Below are positions 44,601 through 56,418 of a stretch of DNA of 64,000 nt, piece by piece. This stretch comes from Pycnopodia helianthoides. Lineage: Eukaryota > Echinodermata > Asteroidea > Forcipulatida > Asteriidae. The notes beneath the pieces were generated by a model that was not told the origin of the DNA, ran no database searches, and was given only the letters and a program-made list of their open reading frames with translations. The stretch spans positions 6,704,948 to 6,768,947 of the forward strand of contig CM063243.1 of NCBI GenBank assembly GCA_032158295.1, read 5' to 3'. Each line of letters starts with the position of its first letter. The stretch's first letter is position 1. Made by a program: the position numbers and the translations under genes.

Positions 44601-45252
44601 CGCTTGACCCCTTAGCCGCTTCCATCACCTCTTGAATCCTGGTTTTAATTTGCACCTCCTCCTCCGTACACTCTACACCTCCCTCTTCGTCTATGCCATC
44701 GTCACCCTGACTGTCTAGTAACCCTGGCTGCTCAACCACATCTTTGCTATTAGCAGCAGCCACCTCCTCCGGTACTTGGTGGTTAACAACCTCCGTTCTA
44801 TCTCTTTCAGCTTGTACTATCCTCCTCATCTCCTCAATTTCCACGTTTGTTAACCACTGGTTCCGTTTGATAGTACTTATCTGGTCTGCAAGACGCTGCT
44901 CACTGATCTCAAACATTTCTTTATCCTGCCATAGGCTAAACATTCTCTTTCTGTATCCTCTCTTGTCCGGCTCACTTTTAATATAACATTCCATCGCCAT
45001 TTTGTTATCAGCCTTACTCCATTTTCTCCTGGTTGCAACACGAATCCTGTTGTGAGCAGTTTGGATACGATCTGGTAGTACCTGCTCAGGCATACCAACC
45101 AGATCGGGTGAAGGACTTCCTCTCTGGGAGTTTGTCACTCTTTCACCGTTCACTTGATGCTCCATAGCACTCATTATAAACATCACACAATTGTGAGAAA
45201 GTTTGTAGTTTTAGGGAGAACTACATACAGCAACGCTGTAGAATATCCAACC
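41691..45252 (-). mobile_element. R4/Dong-type non-LTR retrotransposon, apparently full length
   Basis: A single uninterrupted 1137-codon frame bordered on both sides by ATT/TAA tracts. Dong of silkworm is known to sit in TAA repeats, so both protein type and location point to this clade. UTRs are short (about 70 bp each side). Confidence 0.85.
41773..45186 (-). CDS. R2/R4-superfamily retrotransposon polyprotein (RT plus restriction-like endonuclease)
   Basis: The 1137-residue frame is open from ATG 45186 to the stop. The N-terminal third has a basic, tryptophan-rich segment (RRKWSKADNKMAMECY) that may bind nucleic acid. The reverse transcriptase spans about 380-760: NYRPITCLPVMYK, IDYKKAYD with the first catalytic Asp, GIFQGDSLSPLLF, and FMDD at 657-660 (Asp659, Asp660). 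A CCHC knuckle follows at Cys950, Cys953, His962, Cys967, then the endonuclease motif RPD (1034-1036) with Asp1051 14 residues later (RPD-x14-D). This CCHC-plus-RLE layout is known for the R2, R4 and NeSL groups. All key residues are present, so it could be active; that is inference. Long antisense open frames on the + strand are shadows of it. Confidence 0.9.
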   Translation of the reverse strand: MMFIMSAMEHQVNGERVTNSQRGSPSPDLVGMPEQVLPDRIQTAHNRIRVATRRKWSKADNKMAMECYIKSEPDKRGYRKRMFSLWQDKEMFEISEQRLADQISTIKRNQWLTNVEIEEMRRIVQAERDRTEVVNHQVPEEVAAANSKDVVEQPGLLDSQGDDGIDEEGGVECTEEEVQIKTRIQEVMEAAKGSSGWSIPSLRRVPRKRLTEMSAVVSKVLGSVSTNNLSETNRLIFAGAVVVGEKLGVKASQSKQENSTPWWKRRLEGQIKELRKDLSRIEQMEKGLIKGPDLRNTIMTKYNVKGKGVNVVIEEIKQRVKAKAAKVKRYVDRVKQFHQNRLFNTNQRRLFKELDGKNDSTQVGPRPAEAKTFWGSIWDQPIQHNRQAEWLTNVKDELRGVQQQEGFQIDVDKVKRQVKKVPNWKAPGPDQVHGYWLKNFRSLHERMALQLQDCLVQGKVPSWMTEARTVLIIKDVKKGNVASNYRPITCLPVMYKLLTSMIAEDLYRHMDDQKLFPEEQKGCKKRSRGTKDQLIIDKAVLKDCRSRKTNLAMAWIDYKKAYDMVSHTWIMECLDMVGVADAVKRLLGESMKTWRTNLTANDDSLGRVCIRRGIFQGDSLSPLLFVLALMPLSMILRKVSAGYVMKKDGCKINHLLFMDDLKLFAKNEAEIDSLVQTVRIFSDDIGMKFGLEKCASMAMKRGKRVHSDGIALPDGAQMRALGEEESYRYLGVLESDHVLHEESKVRLRAEYIRRVKKCLKSKLNGGNMIKAINTWAVSLMRYSGGIVGWTKEDLDVTDRRTRKLMTMHGMLHPRSNVSRLYLPRSEGGRGLLSVADSVNIERRSLHCHIRRTEENLLMVAQKYTREDEVGPKEYKRGKKEERHQDWRNKPLHGRFLRCTEEVASPKSWNWLKSGELKKETEGLITAAQDQSLRTNVMKARIEKANVSPMCRMCYKAEETVFHIVSECSMMAQTEYKGRHDKLAKVIHWDLCKKYGVQVHAKWYDHVPEKVVETDQVKILWDFNIQTDHVIEHRRPDVVVLDKTTKMCHLIDIAVPGDIRVASKETEKIHKYQDLARELRKIWQVKVKVVPVVVGALGTIPKALGKHLDEIGTNVRIDLLQKAALLGTARILRKTLEI

Positions 45253-45307
<55 letters not shown>

Positions 45308-45325
45308 TTATTCTTCTTATTATTT
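45253..45325. repeat. (ATT)n tract at the 5' side of the R4-like element
   Basis: About 17 ATT triplets, then ATTCTTATTCTTCTTATT. The same tract reappears at 52851-52923 in the duplicated segment. Confidence 0.9.
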
Positions 45326-46337
45326 TGTGCATATTGTACATAATCCAGTTAAAAAGGCTTCAATGGTTTTTGTAATGAAATCTATAATGATGTTTTAATT
45401 AGGGAATGTATTTGTAAGGGACAACCTGTTAACTAAGTAACTTAGTAAGTGCAATGAATTTGCGGCTACTGATGAGCTCACATGAGAAACAAGGGCTTTA
45501 GTGAAATATGCTCCAGGTCTTAACTGTGCTGGTAATGACCAGGTTTGGGGCCTGCTTCTGTTAACCTGGTCATTAGAATGCAGTGAAGAGCTGGTTATCA
45601 TACTGTTATTCCCATTGAGATGTACATTTTTAGTGAAAGAAACTGTATAAAAATGTTTTATATATCAAGGTAATTTAACTTTGTTTATGCTGGTATTTAC
45701 TTATTTATCTGTGTTTCAAGTGCCTTACTTCATGATGTTCAGTTTCACATGGTTTCGTTTAATATAATTTAGTATTAATATACATGTACACACTTTTCTT
45801 TTGTTTAAAAAGGGATTTTTTTTAAGTGAAGGCCGTTCAGACTTTTAAATTGTGGCTGTGATGATGCAAAAAAAAGGTCTAGATTTATATGCTTTTAGAA
45901 CTGGACTTAGCAATACAATGGAAATACTACTCGCCTTGCATTAGTTTATTACCTGTAATTGTTTAATTGTTTGCGTGTAAACATGCACACAGTGCAAATA
46001 ATTAGCCAAATTCAAATAAAATGGACGCAATATTACTAGAGAGGTATGTAAGGTGCATAAATGATTGCAATTTGATTGGATGATTAATTAAAAGGTTGTA
46101 ATTTAATTGCTTTTTGCGCTGCCTACCACAGACTTCACACAACCGTACATGTACAGCTTATAATATATTTACATATTTTTTGTATTTACTTGTATTCCTT
46201 TCCCGAGGTAGCGTGTTGTATCCAAACATGTCTAATTTATGTATGCCCAAGAAACCTCCTTAGTTTTTGATACATGTCTTGCTGATTTACTTGACAATGA
46301 TGCTGATACAGACAGTAACTATATTCCATCTCCTTAT
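45326..46337. repeat. Duplicated spacer (same as 52924-53935)
   Basis: Part of a segment 43232-46337 that recurs at 50830-53935 with offset 7598; I noticed one base difference (46145 G, 53743 T). Its last ~100 bp correspond to the start of the APE-type LINE frame at 53837. No gene of its own recognised. Confidence 0.85.
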
Positions 46338-49300
46338 CATTTGAGGGATCTACCGGGTCCCACCTCTAAGTTTGTGTAAAAAAAACATCTTTCTGACGGG
46401 AAAGGGAAAAAGGGCAGTGGGGCCATTTTATTGCCCAATTTTTTAAAAACTTATTGTTCGGGAGGATTGTCTAAATTTTTCCGAAACATTGAATTTTGCG
46501 TAAAATTAACCCGGGTTCCCAAAAAAGATGGGTTTTTTTATTAATGCCCTTTGTTAGCCCTTTCAGGGTGTGGATTGTCTGAACTGATTAAGTTAAAAGA
46601 TTTTTTGGTTCAATTTGATTTTTAAAGTTTAAAAAAATGTATCTTACATCGCCTTCTTCTTTACATAACCTGCGCTACCTTCCTCAGAATCATCGCCAAG
46701 GGGGCATCAGTGCCAGAAAAAACAGCAGTGGAACAGAGATCCCCTTGGGAAAATCCTCTTTTATGCATACCTGCCCAGACTATCGTCTTTGGCTGTCAGA
46801 TTTGTTCGCACGTCTTCATGCCCCCCAAAAGACGTTTTACTGCAAGCCACTCCAACCATTCCGACATTCCTTTCCCATGTGTGCGATCCATGCTAGCCTT
46901 TTTTTTTTTAATCCCCCCCTTTCCCCAAAATTAGTCTTTTGCTCCTGCAATCTTTCAGTACAGCCTTTCAATGATTTTGATTTTCGTCCCTCTGGACGCT
47001 TCTTACCCCTTTTGCCCCTTGGAAACAATTCTGGTCTTTCCATTGGCGATAGGGTCTTCTCAATCATACTGGTCAAAAGTTTAAATACAGGTAAGCACGT
47101 GTTTGGGTCTATAATTACTGAAAAGTTACCTTTCTTGACTCCTTTATGATCGAACCGTTTTTGCCTCAGTCACCAAAAGAGGGACCCCCTGTCAAAAACA
47201 GTCTTCGTTGTGGGGCCCTTTCGCTCATGAAAACTACGGAAGTTCTTCAACCAGTCCCCATGCATTGGTCGGCCCCGGGGTTTCCAAATTTGGCATTTTC
47301 TTTACCTGTCCTTTACCTTGTCCACGTCATTTGGAACCCCTTCTTGTGCTGTACCCTTAAATTTCCTTTTTCACATTGTTAGCCATTCGTTGTGGTTGTG
47401 CTGTTTGGTTGCCCCCAAACTACCCCAAAAAATTTTTTCCCTTGCTGGCCTCGGGCCCATTGCGTGCTGTCTTTTTTTTCCGTCAAATTTCCCTTGAAAC
47501 AACCGAGCTGATTGGGTGTTAAATACCCTTTTTTGGTGAAGCTTGCCCCTACAACTATCTTCACCTTTGCAGCCTTACCCTTTTCCCTTTTTGCTTAATC
47601 TTCTATGACACATTCACCCCCCTTACCTTTGACATTATACTTGTCATGATTGAAATTCCCCTCAAGTCTGGATTTTTATTAAACCTTTTTCCCATTTGTT
47701 TCTTTTACTGAGGTCTTTCGTAATTTTTTAAATTTTGCCTCCAGACGACGTTTCCACCAGGGTGTACTGTTTTCTGTTTTGATTGTAAAGCCTTCCACCA
47801 ACTTTTCCCCACTACAATCCCCCAGCAAAAATAAGGGGTTATTTTCCCGACAGATTATTTGTACTTACGACCCAAGGACTTTACTTACCACGGTAAATTT
47901 CTGTCCCCCCCTTTTCCCTTGGGGCCCCCGGCGCAAAGATGGGATACTCCCCCGCTTAAAACCCCTTACCCGCTTCCATCCCCTTTGAACCCGGTTTTAA
48001 TTTGCACCTCCTCCTGTACATCTACACCCCCCTTTGTCTATGCCATCGTCCCTGACTGTTAGAAACCCCGGCTGTAAAACCACATCTTTGCTATTACACG
48101 CCACCTCCCCCGGGGTTTGGTGGTAAAAACCCTCCGTTCTATCTCTTTAGCTTGTACTATCCTCCTCTTCCCCTCAATTTCCAGTTGAACCCGTTCCTTT
48201 TGATAGTACTTACTGGTTGCAAGACGCGCTCACTGATCTCAAACATTTCTTTATCCTCCCATGGCTAAACATTCTCTTTCTGTACCCTTTTGTCCGGCTC
48301 CTTTTAATTAAATTCCATCGCCATTTTGTTACACCCTTTACTCCTTTTTTCCTTGTTGCAACACGAATCCTGTGTAGCATTTGGATACGATCGGGTGTAC
48401 CTGCTGGGGAAATCCCAAACCCAGATCGGGTGAAGGATTTCCCTCTCTGGAGTTTGTCACTCTTTCACCGTTCACTTGATGCTCCATGCACTCATTTTAA
48501 ACATCACACAAATTGGAGAAAGTTTTGTAGTTTTAGGGGGGAAACTAATACAGCAACGCTGTAGAATATCCCAAACCAAAAATAAATTTTTATTTTATTA
48601 TTATTATTTTTTTATTATTATTATTTTTCTTATTCTTCTTATTATTTTGTGCATATTGTACATAAACCAGTTAAAAAGGGTTTAATGGTTTTTGTAATGA
48701 AATCTAAATATGTTTTAATTAGGGAATGTATTTGTAAGGAAACCTGTTTTAATAAGTAACTTAGAAGTGAAATGAATTTGCGGGGTACTGATGAGCCACA
48801 AGAAAAGGGCTTTAGTGAAAAATTTTCCCGGTCTTAAATGTGCTGGTAATGACCCGGTTTGGGCCTGCTTTGTTAAACCTGGTATTAGAACAGTGAAAAG
48901 TGGTTACATCGTTTTCCCATTTAGATGTACATTTTTAGTGAAAGAAACTGTATAAAAATGTTTTATATTAAGGTAAATTTTAAATTTGTTTATGCTGGAT
49001 TTATTATTTATCTGTGTTTCAAGTGCCTTACTTTATGATGTTTAGTTTTTTAAAGGTTTTTTGTTTTAAAATAATTTGTATTAATATACATTCCCACTTT
49101 TCTTTTGTTTAAAAAAGGGGTTTTTTTTTTAAATGAAGGCCGTTCGACTTTTAAATTGGGGTGTGATGATGCAAAAAAAAGGTCTAGATTTATAAAAGCT
49201 TTTTTAAACGGGGTTAGCAATACAAAGGAAATATACTCGCCCGATTAGTTTATTTCCCGTAATTGTTTAAATTTTTTGCGTGTAAACATGACACAGGCAA

Positions 49301-50829
49301 AATAATTAGCCAAATTCAAATAAAATGGACGCAATATTACTAGAGAGGTATGTAAGGTGCATAAAAAGATTGCAATTTTTTGGAGATTAATTTAAAAAGG
49401 TTGTAATTTTAAATTTCTTTTTGCGCTGCCTACCCCAGACTTTACACAACGTACATTACAGCATAATATTTTAATATTTTTTTTTATTTACTTGTATTTT
49501 TTTCCCCAGGTAGCGTGTTGTATCCAAAATGTCTAATTTATGTATGCCCAAAAACCTCCTTGTTTTTTGATACATGTCTTGTGATTTATTGACATGTGTG
49601 ATACAGACAGTAACTATTTCCTCTTTTCAGCTTGTTACCGTCATTTCAAGTCCCTTTTGCTCTTTTCAAGATTTAAAGACGAAGGATCTTTCAGTGTACC
49701 TATCATTTTCAGCAGCGAAAATTTCAGTTTACCCCGTAAGTGGGATGATTTTAAAATGCATTTAGATTTATTAGCGCCAAAGTAAAATCAATTTCATTGC
49801 CCTTTCGAGACTTATTTAAATGACGGAAATGCTGCAATTTTGATGATTACCCGGGTACCCCCCTTAAGTTTGGTGAAAAAAATGTTTGACAGGAAAAGGG
49901 GGCAGTGTGGCCATTCTTATTGAAATGGTTTTAACTTTTTGTTGGGAGGTTGTCTCATTTTACCCCAAAATTGAACTCATTGCCCCTGAAAATTTAAACC
50001 CGGTTCCCAAAGATGTTTTATTATATGTTTTTTTTTATAGACCCCGGGGGGCAGGTTGAATGATTAAGTTTAAAGATTTTTTGTTCAATTTGATATTAAA
50101 TTAAAAAATGTAAATCTAAAGCGTGTTTTATTTTGGGTGACATTTTTATTAATTTGCTCAAGTATGGCTGCCCCAATACAAAGGGAAAAATTTGTTGGGA
50201 AAATTTTGGGTTGATAGTCTTTTTGCGAAAATTATGGCCTATTTTTGAACCGTCTAGGATGGGAACGGTAACAAGTTTTCGTTGATTGAATATTATTACA
50301 AATAAAATTTTATAAAAATGCTCCCTTCTTTTTTATTAAAAGTTTTTATCTGCCCCATTTTATTTCGCTATATGCTTTCGAAAAGGGAAAAGAAACCCAT
50401 CATCTAGCATGACGCAGAAAAAACCCCTAAGAATTTTAATAGTGTGAATCGTAAAAGAAATTCCCGTAGATTACGGGCCCTCCCACTAACGGGTTACAAT
50501 TTTTTAAAATTTTCTTTTTATTTTGCGTTTACTGAAATTTGGCAATCTCCCTTTTGATTTACCCAATTCCCACTTGTAAAAAAGAAAATTTCCCAAGGGT
50601 TTGTCAGCTGATAAGGTCCCCCCTGGATGACACCGGGTTAATGAAGCCCTGTTGCAACAAGCAAAAGTTTTTGTGCCCGCAGGAAAAAACCCGGCAGTCT
50701 TTTTTTTTCAAATGGGAAGTACAAAAATTTTTTAATAAAATTAAACGTCATGCAAAAAATAAACCTTTTATCATAAAAAAGCTTAACGAGTTTAAAAGGG
50801 TAACGTTAAAAAAAACTTGGCGTTTTCCT
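46338..50829. other. Corrupted near-copy of neighbouring sequence, probable uncorrected read
   Basis: 46338-46640 tracks 54167-54447. 46641-48560 tracks 50830-52795 (R4-like 5' half). 48560-49620 tracks 52795-53900 (spacer). 49620-50818 tracks about 53930-55130 (APE-type LINE). All are riddled with one- and two-base gains and losses, mostly in homopolymers, even in stretches that are identical between the clean copies. Frames here (for example 46637-47149) are broken versions of the neighbours. Error density this even across coding and spacer DNA looks like raw long-read error rather than evolution, but this cannot be proved from sequence alone. Confidence 0.75.
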
Positions 50830-52784
50830 ATCTTACATCCGTCCTTCTTCATTACATAACCTGCGCTCACCTTCCTCAGAATCATCGACAAGGGCATCAG
50901 TGCCAGAACAAACAGCAGTGGAGACAGAGAGTCACCTTGGAAAATACCTCTTCTTATGCATACCCTGCCCAGACTATCGTCATTGGCTGTCAGATTTGTT
51001 CGCCACGTCTTCATGCTCTCACCTAAAAGACGTTTTACTGCATCAGCCACTCCAACCATATCCAGACATTCCATTATCCATGTGTGCGATACCATGTCAT
51101 ACGCCTTCTTGTAGTCGATCCACGCCATTGCCAAATTAGTCTTTCTGCTCCTGCAATCTTTCAGTACAGCCTTGTCAATGATAAGTTGATCTTTCGTACC
51201 TCTGGACCGCTTCTTACAGCCTTTCTGCTCCTCTGGAAACAACTTCTGGTCATCCATATGGCGATAGAGGTCTTCTGCAATCATACTGGTCAAAAGTTTA
51301 TACATCACAGGTAAGCACGTGATTGGTCTATAATTACTCGCAACGTTACCTTTCTTGACATCCTTTATGATCAGAACCGTTCTTGCCTCAGTCATCCAAG
51401 ATGGGACCTTACCCTGTACTAAACAGTCTTGCAGTTGTAGGGCCATTCGCTCATGCAAACTACGGAAGTTCTTCAACCAGTACCCATGCACTTGGTCCGG
51501 ACCCGGGGCTTTCCAATTTGGCACTTTCTTTACCTGTCTCTTTACCTTGTCCACGTCAATCTGGAACCCTTCTTGCTGCTGTACCCCTCTCAATTCATCT
51601 TTCACATTCGTTAGCCATTCCGCTTGTCGGTTGTGCTGTATTGGTTGGTCCCAAATACTACCCCAGAAAGTTTTTGCCTCTGCTGGCCTCGGGCCCACTT
51701 GCGTGCTGTCATTCTTTCCGTCTAATTCCTTGAACAACCGACGCTGATTGGTGTTAAATAGCCTATTTTGGTGAAACTGCTTGACCCTATCAACATACCT
51801 CTTCACCTTTGCAGCCTTAGCCTTTACCCTTTGCTTAATCTCCTCTATGACAACATTCACCCCCTTACCTTTGACATTATACTTTGTCATGATTGTATTC
51901 CTCAAGTCTGGACCTTTTATTAAACCCTTTTCCATTTGTTCTATTCTACTGAGGTCTTTCCGTAATTCTTTAATTTGACCCTCCAGACGACGTTTCCACC
52001 ATGGTGTACTGTTTTCCTGTTTTGATTGTGAAGCCTTCACACCTAACTTTTCCCCTACTACAACTGCCCCAGCAAAAATAAGACGGTTAGTTTCCGACAG
52101 ATTATTTGTACTTACTGACCCAAGGACTTTACTTACCACGGCTGACATTTCTGTCAGCCTTTTCCTTGGGACCCGGCGCAAAGATGGGATACTCCACCCG
52201 CTTGACCCCTTAGCCGCTTCCATCACCTCTTGAATCCTGGTTTTAATTTGCACCTCCTCCTCCGTACACTCTACACCTCCCTCTTCGTCTATGCCATCGT
52301 CACCCTGACTGTCTAGTAACCCTGGCTGCTCAACCACATCTTTGCTATTAGCAGCAGCCACCTCCTCCGGTACTTGGTGGTTAACAACCTCCGTTCTATC
52401 TCTTTCAGCTTGTACTATCCTCCTCATCTCCTCAATTTCCACGTTTGTTAACCACTGGTTCCGTTTGATAGTACTTATCTGGTCTGCAAGACGCTGCTCA
52501 CTGATCTCAAACATTTCTTTATCCTGCCATAGGCTAAACATTCTCTTTCTGTATCCTCTCTTGTCCGGCTCACTTTTAATATAACATTCCATCGCCATTT
52601 TGTTATCAGCCTTACTCCATTTTCTCCTGGTTGCAACACGAATCCTGTTGTGAGCAGTTTGGATACGATCTGGTAGTACCTGCTCAGGCATACCAACCAG
52701 ATCGGGTGAAGGACTTCCTCTCTGGGAGTTTGTCACTCTTTCACCGTTCACTTGATGCTCCATAGCACTCATTATAAACATCAC
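50748..52784 (-). pseudogene. Truncated R4-like polyprotein, 678 codons
   Basis: The first ~652 residues equal those of the intact protein. The last ~26 codons read through antisense noisy LINE sequence. The RT lacks FMDD and everything after it (rest of RT, CCHC, endonuclease), so it cannot be functional. Confidence 0.88.
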
Positions 52785-52850
52785 ACAATTGTGAGAAAGT
52801 TTGTAGTTTTAGGGAGAACTACATACAGCAACGCTGTAGAATATCCAACC

Positions 52851-52851
<1 letters not shown>
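50830..52851 (-). mobile_element. 3'-truncated copy of the R4/Dong-type element
   Basis: Identical, as far as I compared, to 43232-45253. It carries the 5' end and the first ~650 codons and stops just before the FMDD catalytic motif, where it joins antisense sequence of the APE-type LINE at AT-CTTACATCC. Confidence 0.88.
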
Positions 52852-52905
<54 letters not shown>

Positions 52906-52923
52906 TTATTCTTCTTATTATTT
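52851..52923. repeat. (ATT)n tract, duplicate of 45253-45325
   Basis: Same length and same interrupted end (CTTATTCTTCTTATT) as the first tract, which is unusual for an unstable microsatellite unless the duplication is very recent or artificial. Confidence 0.88.
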
Positions 52924-53836
52924 TGTGCATATTGTACATAATCCAGTTAAAAAGGCTTCAATGGTTTTTGTAATGAAATCTATAATGATGTTTTAATTAG
53001 GGAATGTATTTGTAAGGGACAACCTGTTAACTAAGTAACTTAGTAAGTGCAATGAATTTGCGGCTACTGATGAGCTCACATGAGAAACAAGGGCTTTAGT
53101 GAAATATGCTCCAGGTCTTAACTGTGCTGGTAATGACCAGGTTTGGGGCCTGCTTCTGTTAACCTGGTCATTAGAATGCAGTGAAGAGCTGGTTATCATA
53201 CTGTTATTCCCATTGAGATGTACATTTTTAGTGAAAGAAACTGTATAAAAATGTTTTATATATCAAGGTAATTTAACTTTGTTTATGCTGGTATTTACTT
53301 ATTTATCTGTGTTTCAAGTGCCTTACTTCATGATGTTCAGTTTCACATGGTTTCGTTTAATATAATTTAGTATTAATATACATGTACACACTTTTCTTTT
53401 GTTTAAAAAGGGATTTTTTTTAAGTGAAGGCCGTTCAGACTTTTAAATTGTGGCTGTGATGATGCAAAAAAAAGGTCTAGATTTATATGCTTTTAGAACT
53501 GGACTTAGCAATACAATGGAAATACTACTCGCCTTGCATTAGTTTATTACCTGTAATTGTTTAATTGTTTGCGTGTAAACATGCACACAGTGCAAATAAT
53601 TAGCCAAATTCAAATAAAATGGACGCAATATTACTAGAGAGGTATGTAAGGTGCATAAATGATTGCAATTTGATTGGATGATTAATTAAAAGGTTGTAAT
53701 TTAATTGCTTTTTGCGCTGCCTACCACAGACTTCACACAACCTTACATGTACAGCTTATAATATATTTACATATTTTTTGTATTTACTTGTATTCCTTTC
53801 CCGAGGTAGCGTGTTGTATCCAAACATGTCTAATTT

Positions 53837-56418
53837 ATGTATGCCCAAGAAACCTCCTTAGTTTTTGATACATGTCTTGCTGATTTACTTGACAATGATG
53901 CTGATACAGACAGTAACTATATTCCATCTCCTTATCAGCTTGATTACCCGTCTATTACAAGTCCTTATGTCTCTTATCAAGATTTTAATGATCGAATGGA
54001 TCATTTCAGTGTACCTATCATTTTCATGCAGCTGAATATATTCAGTTTACCCAGTAAGTGGGATGATTTTAAAATGCATTTAGATTTACTTAGCGCCAAA
54101 GGTAAAATCAATTTCATTGCCCTTTCCGAGACTTATTTAAATGACCGGAACTGCTGCAATTTTGATGATCTACCGGGCTACCACCCTCTAAGTTTGTGTG
54201 AAAAACATCGTTCTGACAGGAAAGGAGGCAGTGTGGCCATTCTTATTGACAATGGTTTTAACTTTATTGTTCGGGAGGACTTGTCTCATTTTACCGCAAA
54301 CATTGAACTCATTGCCGCTGAAATTAATCCTGGTTCCAAAGATAGTTTTATTATATGTTCTTTGTATAGACCTCCAGGTGTGGCAGTGTCTGAACTGATT
54401 AAGTTCAAAGATTTTTTGTTCAATTTGATATTAAAGATTAAAAAATGTAAATCTAAAGCGTGTTATATTTTGGGTGACATTAATATTAATTTGCTCAAGT
54501 ATGGCTGTCCAAGTACATATGGCAAATTTGTTAGTGAATTTGTTGATAGTCTTTTTGCGAATAATTATGTGCCTATGATATTGAGACCGTCTAGGATCGA
54601 CGGTAACAAGTTTTCGTTGATTGATAATATTATTACTAATAGAATTATAAAAATGCTGCCTCTTTTATTATTAAAAGTGATTTATCTGACCATTTTATTT
54701 CGCTATATGCTTTCGAAAATGGAAGTAACCATCATCTAGCAATGACGCAGAGCAACACTAAGAATATTTAATAGTGTGAATCGTCAAGCATTCCGTAGAT
54801 TACTGTCTACCACTAACTGGTTACAAGTTTTTAATTCTCATCTACTGCGTTTACTGATATTTGGCAATCTGCCTTTGATTTAGCATTCCCACTTGTCAAG
54901 AAGAGAATTCCAAGATGTCAGCTGATAAGGTCACCCTGGATGACACCAGGGTTAATGAAGTCATGTTGCAACAAGCAAAAGTATTGTGCCCGCAGGAATA
55001 AGAATCAGTGCAGTCTGATTTTCTATAGGAAGTACAATAATTTATTTAATAAAATTAAACGTCATGCTAAAATCACCTTTTATCATAATAAGCTTAACGA
55101 GCTTAAAGGTAACGTTAAAGAAACTTGGCGACTTCTTAATTTAATCACGAAGGGCAAGAAATCGCCTTCCAAAATCAATAGTATTATTTTTAATAAAGAG
55201 TTATTCTTGAATTCCAAGGAAATTGCAGATATACTCAATCAACATTTTTGTACTGTAGGGGACATTACTTCTAGGACTGTTCCAGATTCTGAAAAATTCA
55301 TTATTATGGTATTCGTGGAATTGCACTTGACTGGTTTACAAGTTATTTAAAAGATCGTAAACAGTTTGTGGTTTTAGATGGTGTCAAATCCAGGACTTGT
55401 AATATCACTTGTGGAATGCCCCAGGGTTCTACACTAGGGCCATTGTTATTTTTTATTTATGTTAATGATTTGCCTTTGTGTTGCTCCTTGTTAAAACCGA
55501 TTCTCTTTGCTGATGATACAACACTTTTTGCCACCGGGCAGAATTTGCAGGTTCTGGCTAATACTGTGAATGATGATTTGAGGGTGATACAAGATTGGTT
55601 TAGAGCCAATAAGTTAAAAATCCATCTGATAAAACACACTATATTTGTTATTCTTTGCAGCAAAGAGAACGATTTTTACCTGATGTCTCTCTTTATCTAG
55701 AAAATGTTATTATTAATAAGGTTTCCTCTACTACTTTTCTTGGCCTAATCACTGATAAGAATATGCTCTGGAAAGAGCAAATTAACCTTGTATGTAATAA
55801 AGTTTCTAAATGTAATTACATTATCAACAGAACTAAGAATACTTTGAGAGTGAAAGACAGTTTGGCCGTTTATAAGAGTTTAGTTAATCCCTATTTAAAC
55901 TATGGCCTCCTGGCCTGGGGTGGCATGTAAAGGTGTACCCCTCCTTGTTTAAAAGACTTATAACTCTTCAAAAAAAATGTATTCGTAATGCGTGTCATGC
56001 TCAGTACAATGCACATACCACTCCTCTTTGTTTCAAATATAGACTTCTGAAGCTGGAAGATATTTTTAATGTCCAAATTGCCATGCATTACTTTGATTAT
56101 ATACACAATTTGCTCCCGGTTAATTTAAGTCCGTCTTCGTATTTTTCTTTGAATCGGGACTTTCATCCTTTCGCAACAAGACAAGATAATCTTATTCGTC
56201 TTACTGATATTTGTAGAGTGGATGTGGTTTCTTCCAATTATCGCAAACTTCTACCTAAAATTGTTAACTCCCTTGTTTGCCTGAGAAATGAATTTACTGG
56301 TATATCAAGGAAGCATTTCCTTACCCATCTCAAAGAGTTTTATTTGGACAAGTATAAAAATTGTCTTTGCGTTAACTTCTCATGTCATTCATGCTCAAAA
56401 TCAGCAGGGCATAATTAA
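53837..56418 (+). pseudogene. APE-type LINE polyprotein (CR1/L2-like), internally deleted
   Basis: 53837-54739 encodes an exonuclease-endonuclease-phosphatase domain: FMQLNIFSLPSKWDDF, IALSETYLND, GGSVAILIDNGF, ICSLYRPPG, ILGDININLLK, SLIDNIITNR. A shift near 54650 ends that frame. 54940-55310 is the linker before the RT (WRLLNLITKGKKSPSKI). At about 55305 the sequence jumps to GIALDWFTSYLKD, so early RT blocks including the first catalytic Asp are gone. GMPQGSTLGPLLFFIYVNDL and LFADDTTLFA remain (55368-55530). The C-terminal region continues to 56418 with a frameshift near 55930. The element cannot make a working RT. Confidence 0.88.

Noticed and set aside
42000..44990. Long + strand frames (for example 43757-44149, 43785-44135, 41706-42014)
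   Set aside because: Antisense shadows of the 1137-codon R4-like frame; the same shadows recur in the second copy.
46637..47149. A 170-residue + strand frame
   Set aside because: Lies in the corrupted block and is an indel-scrambled antisense version of the R4-like RT region.
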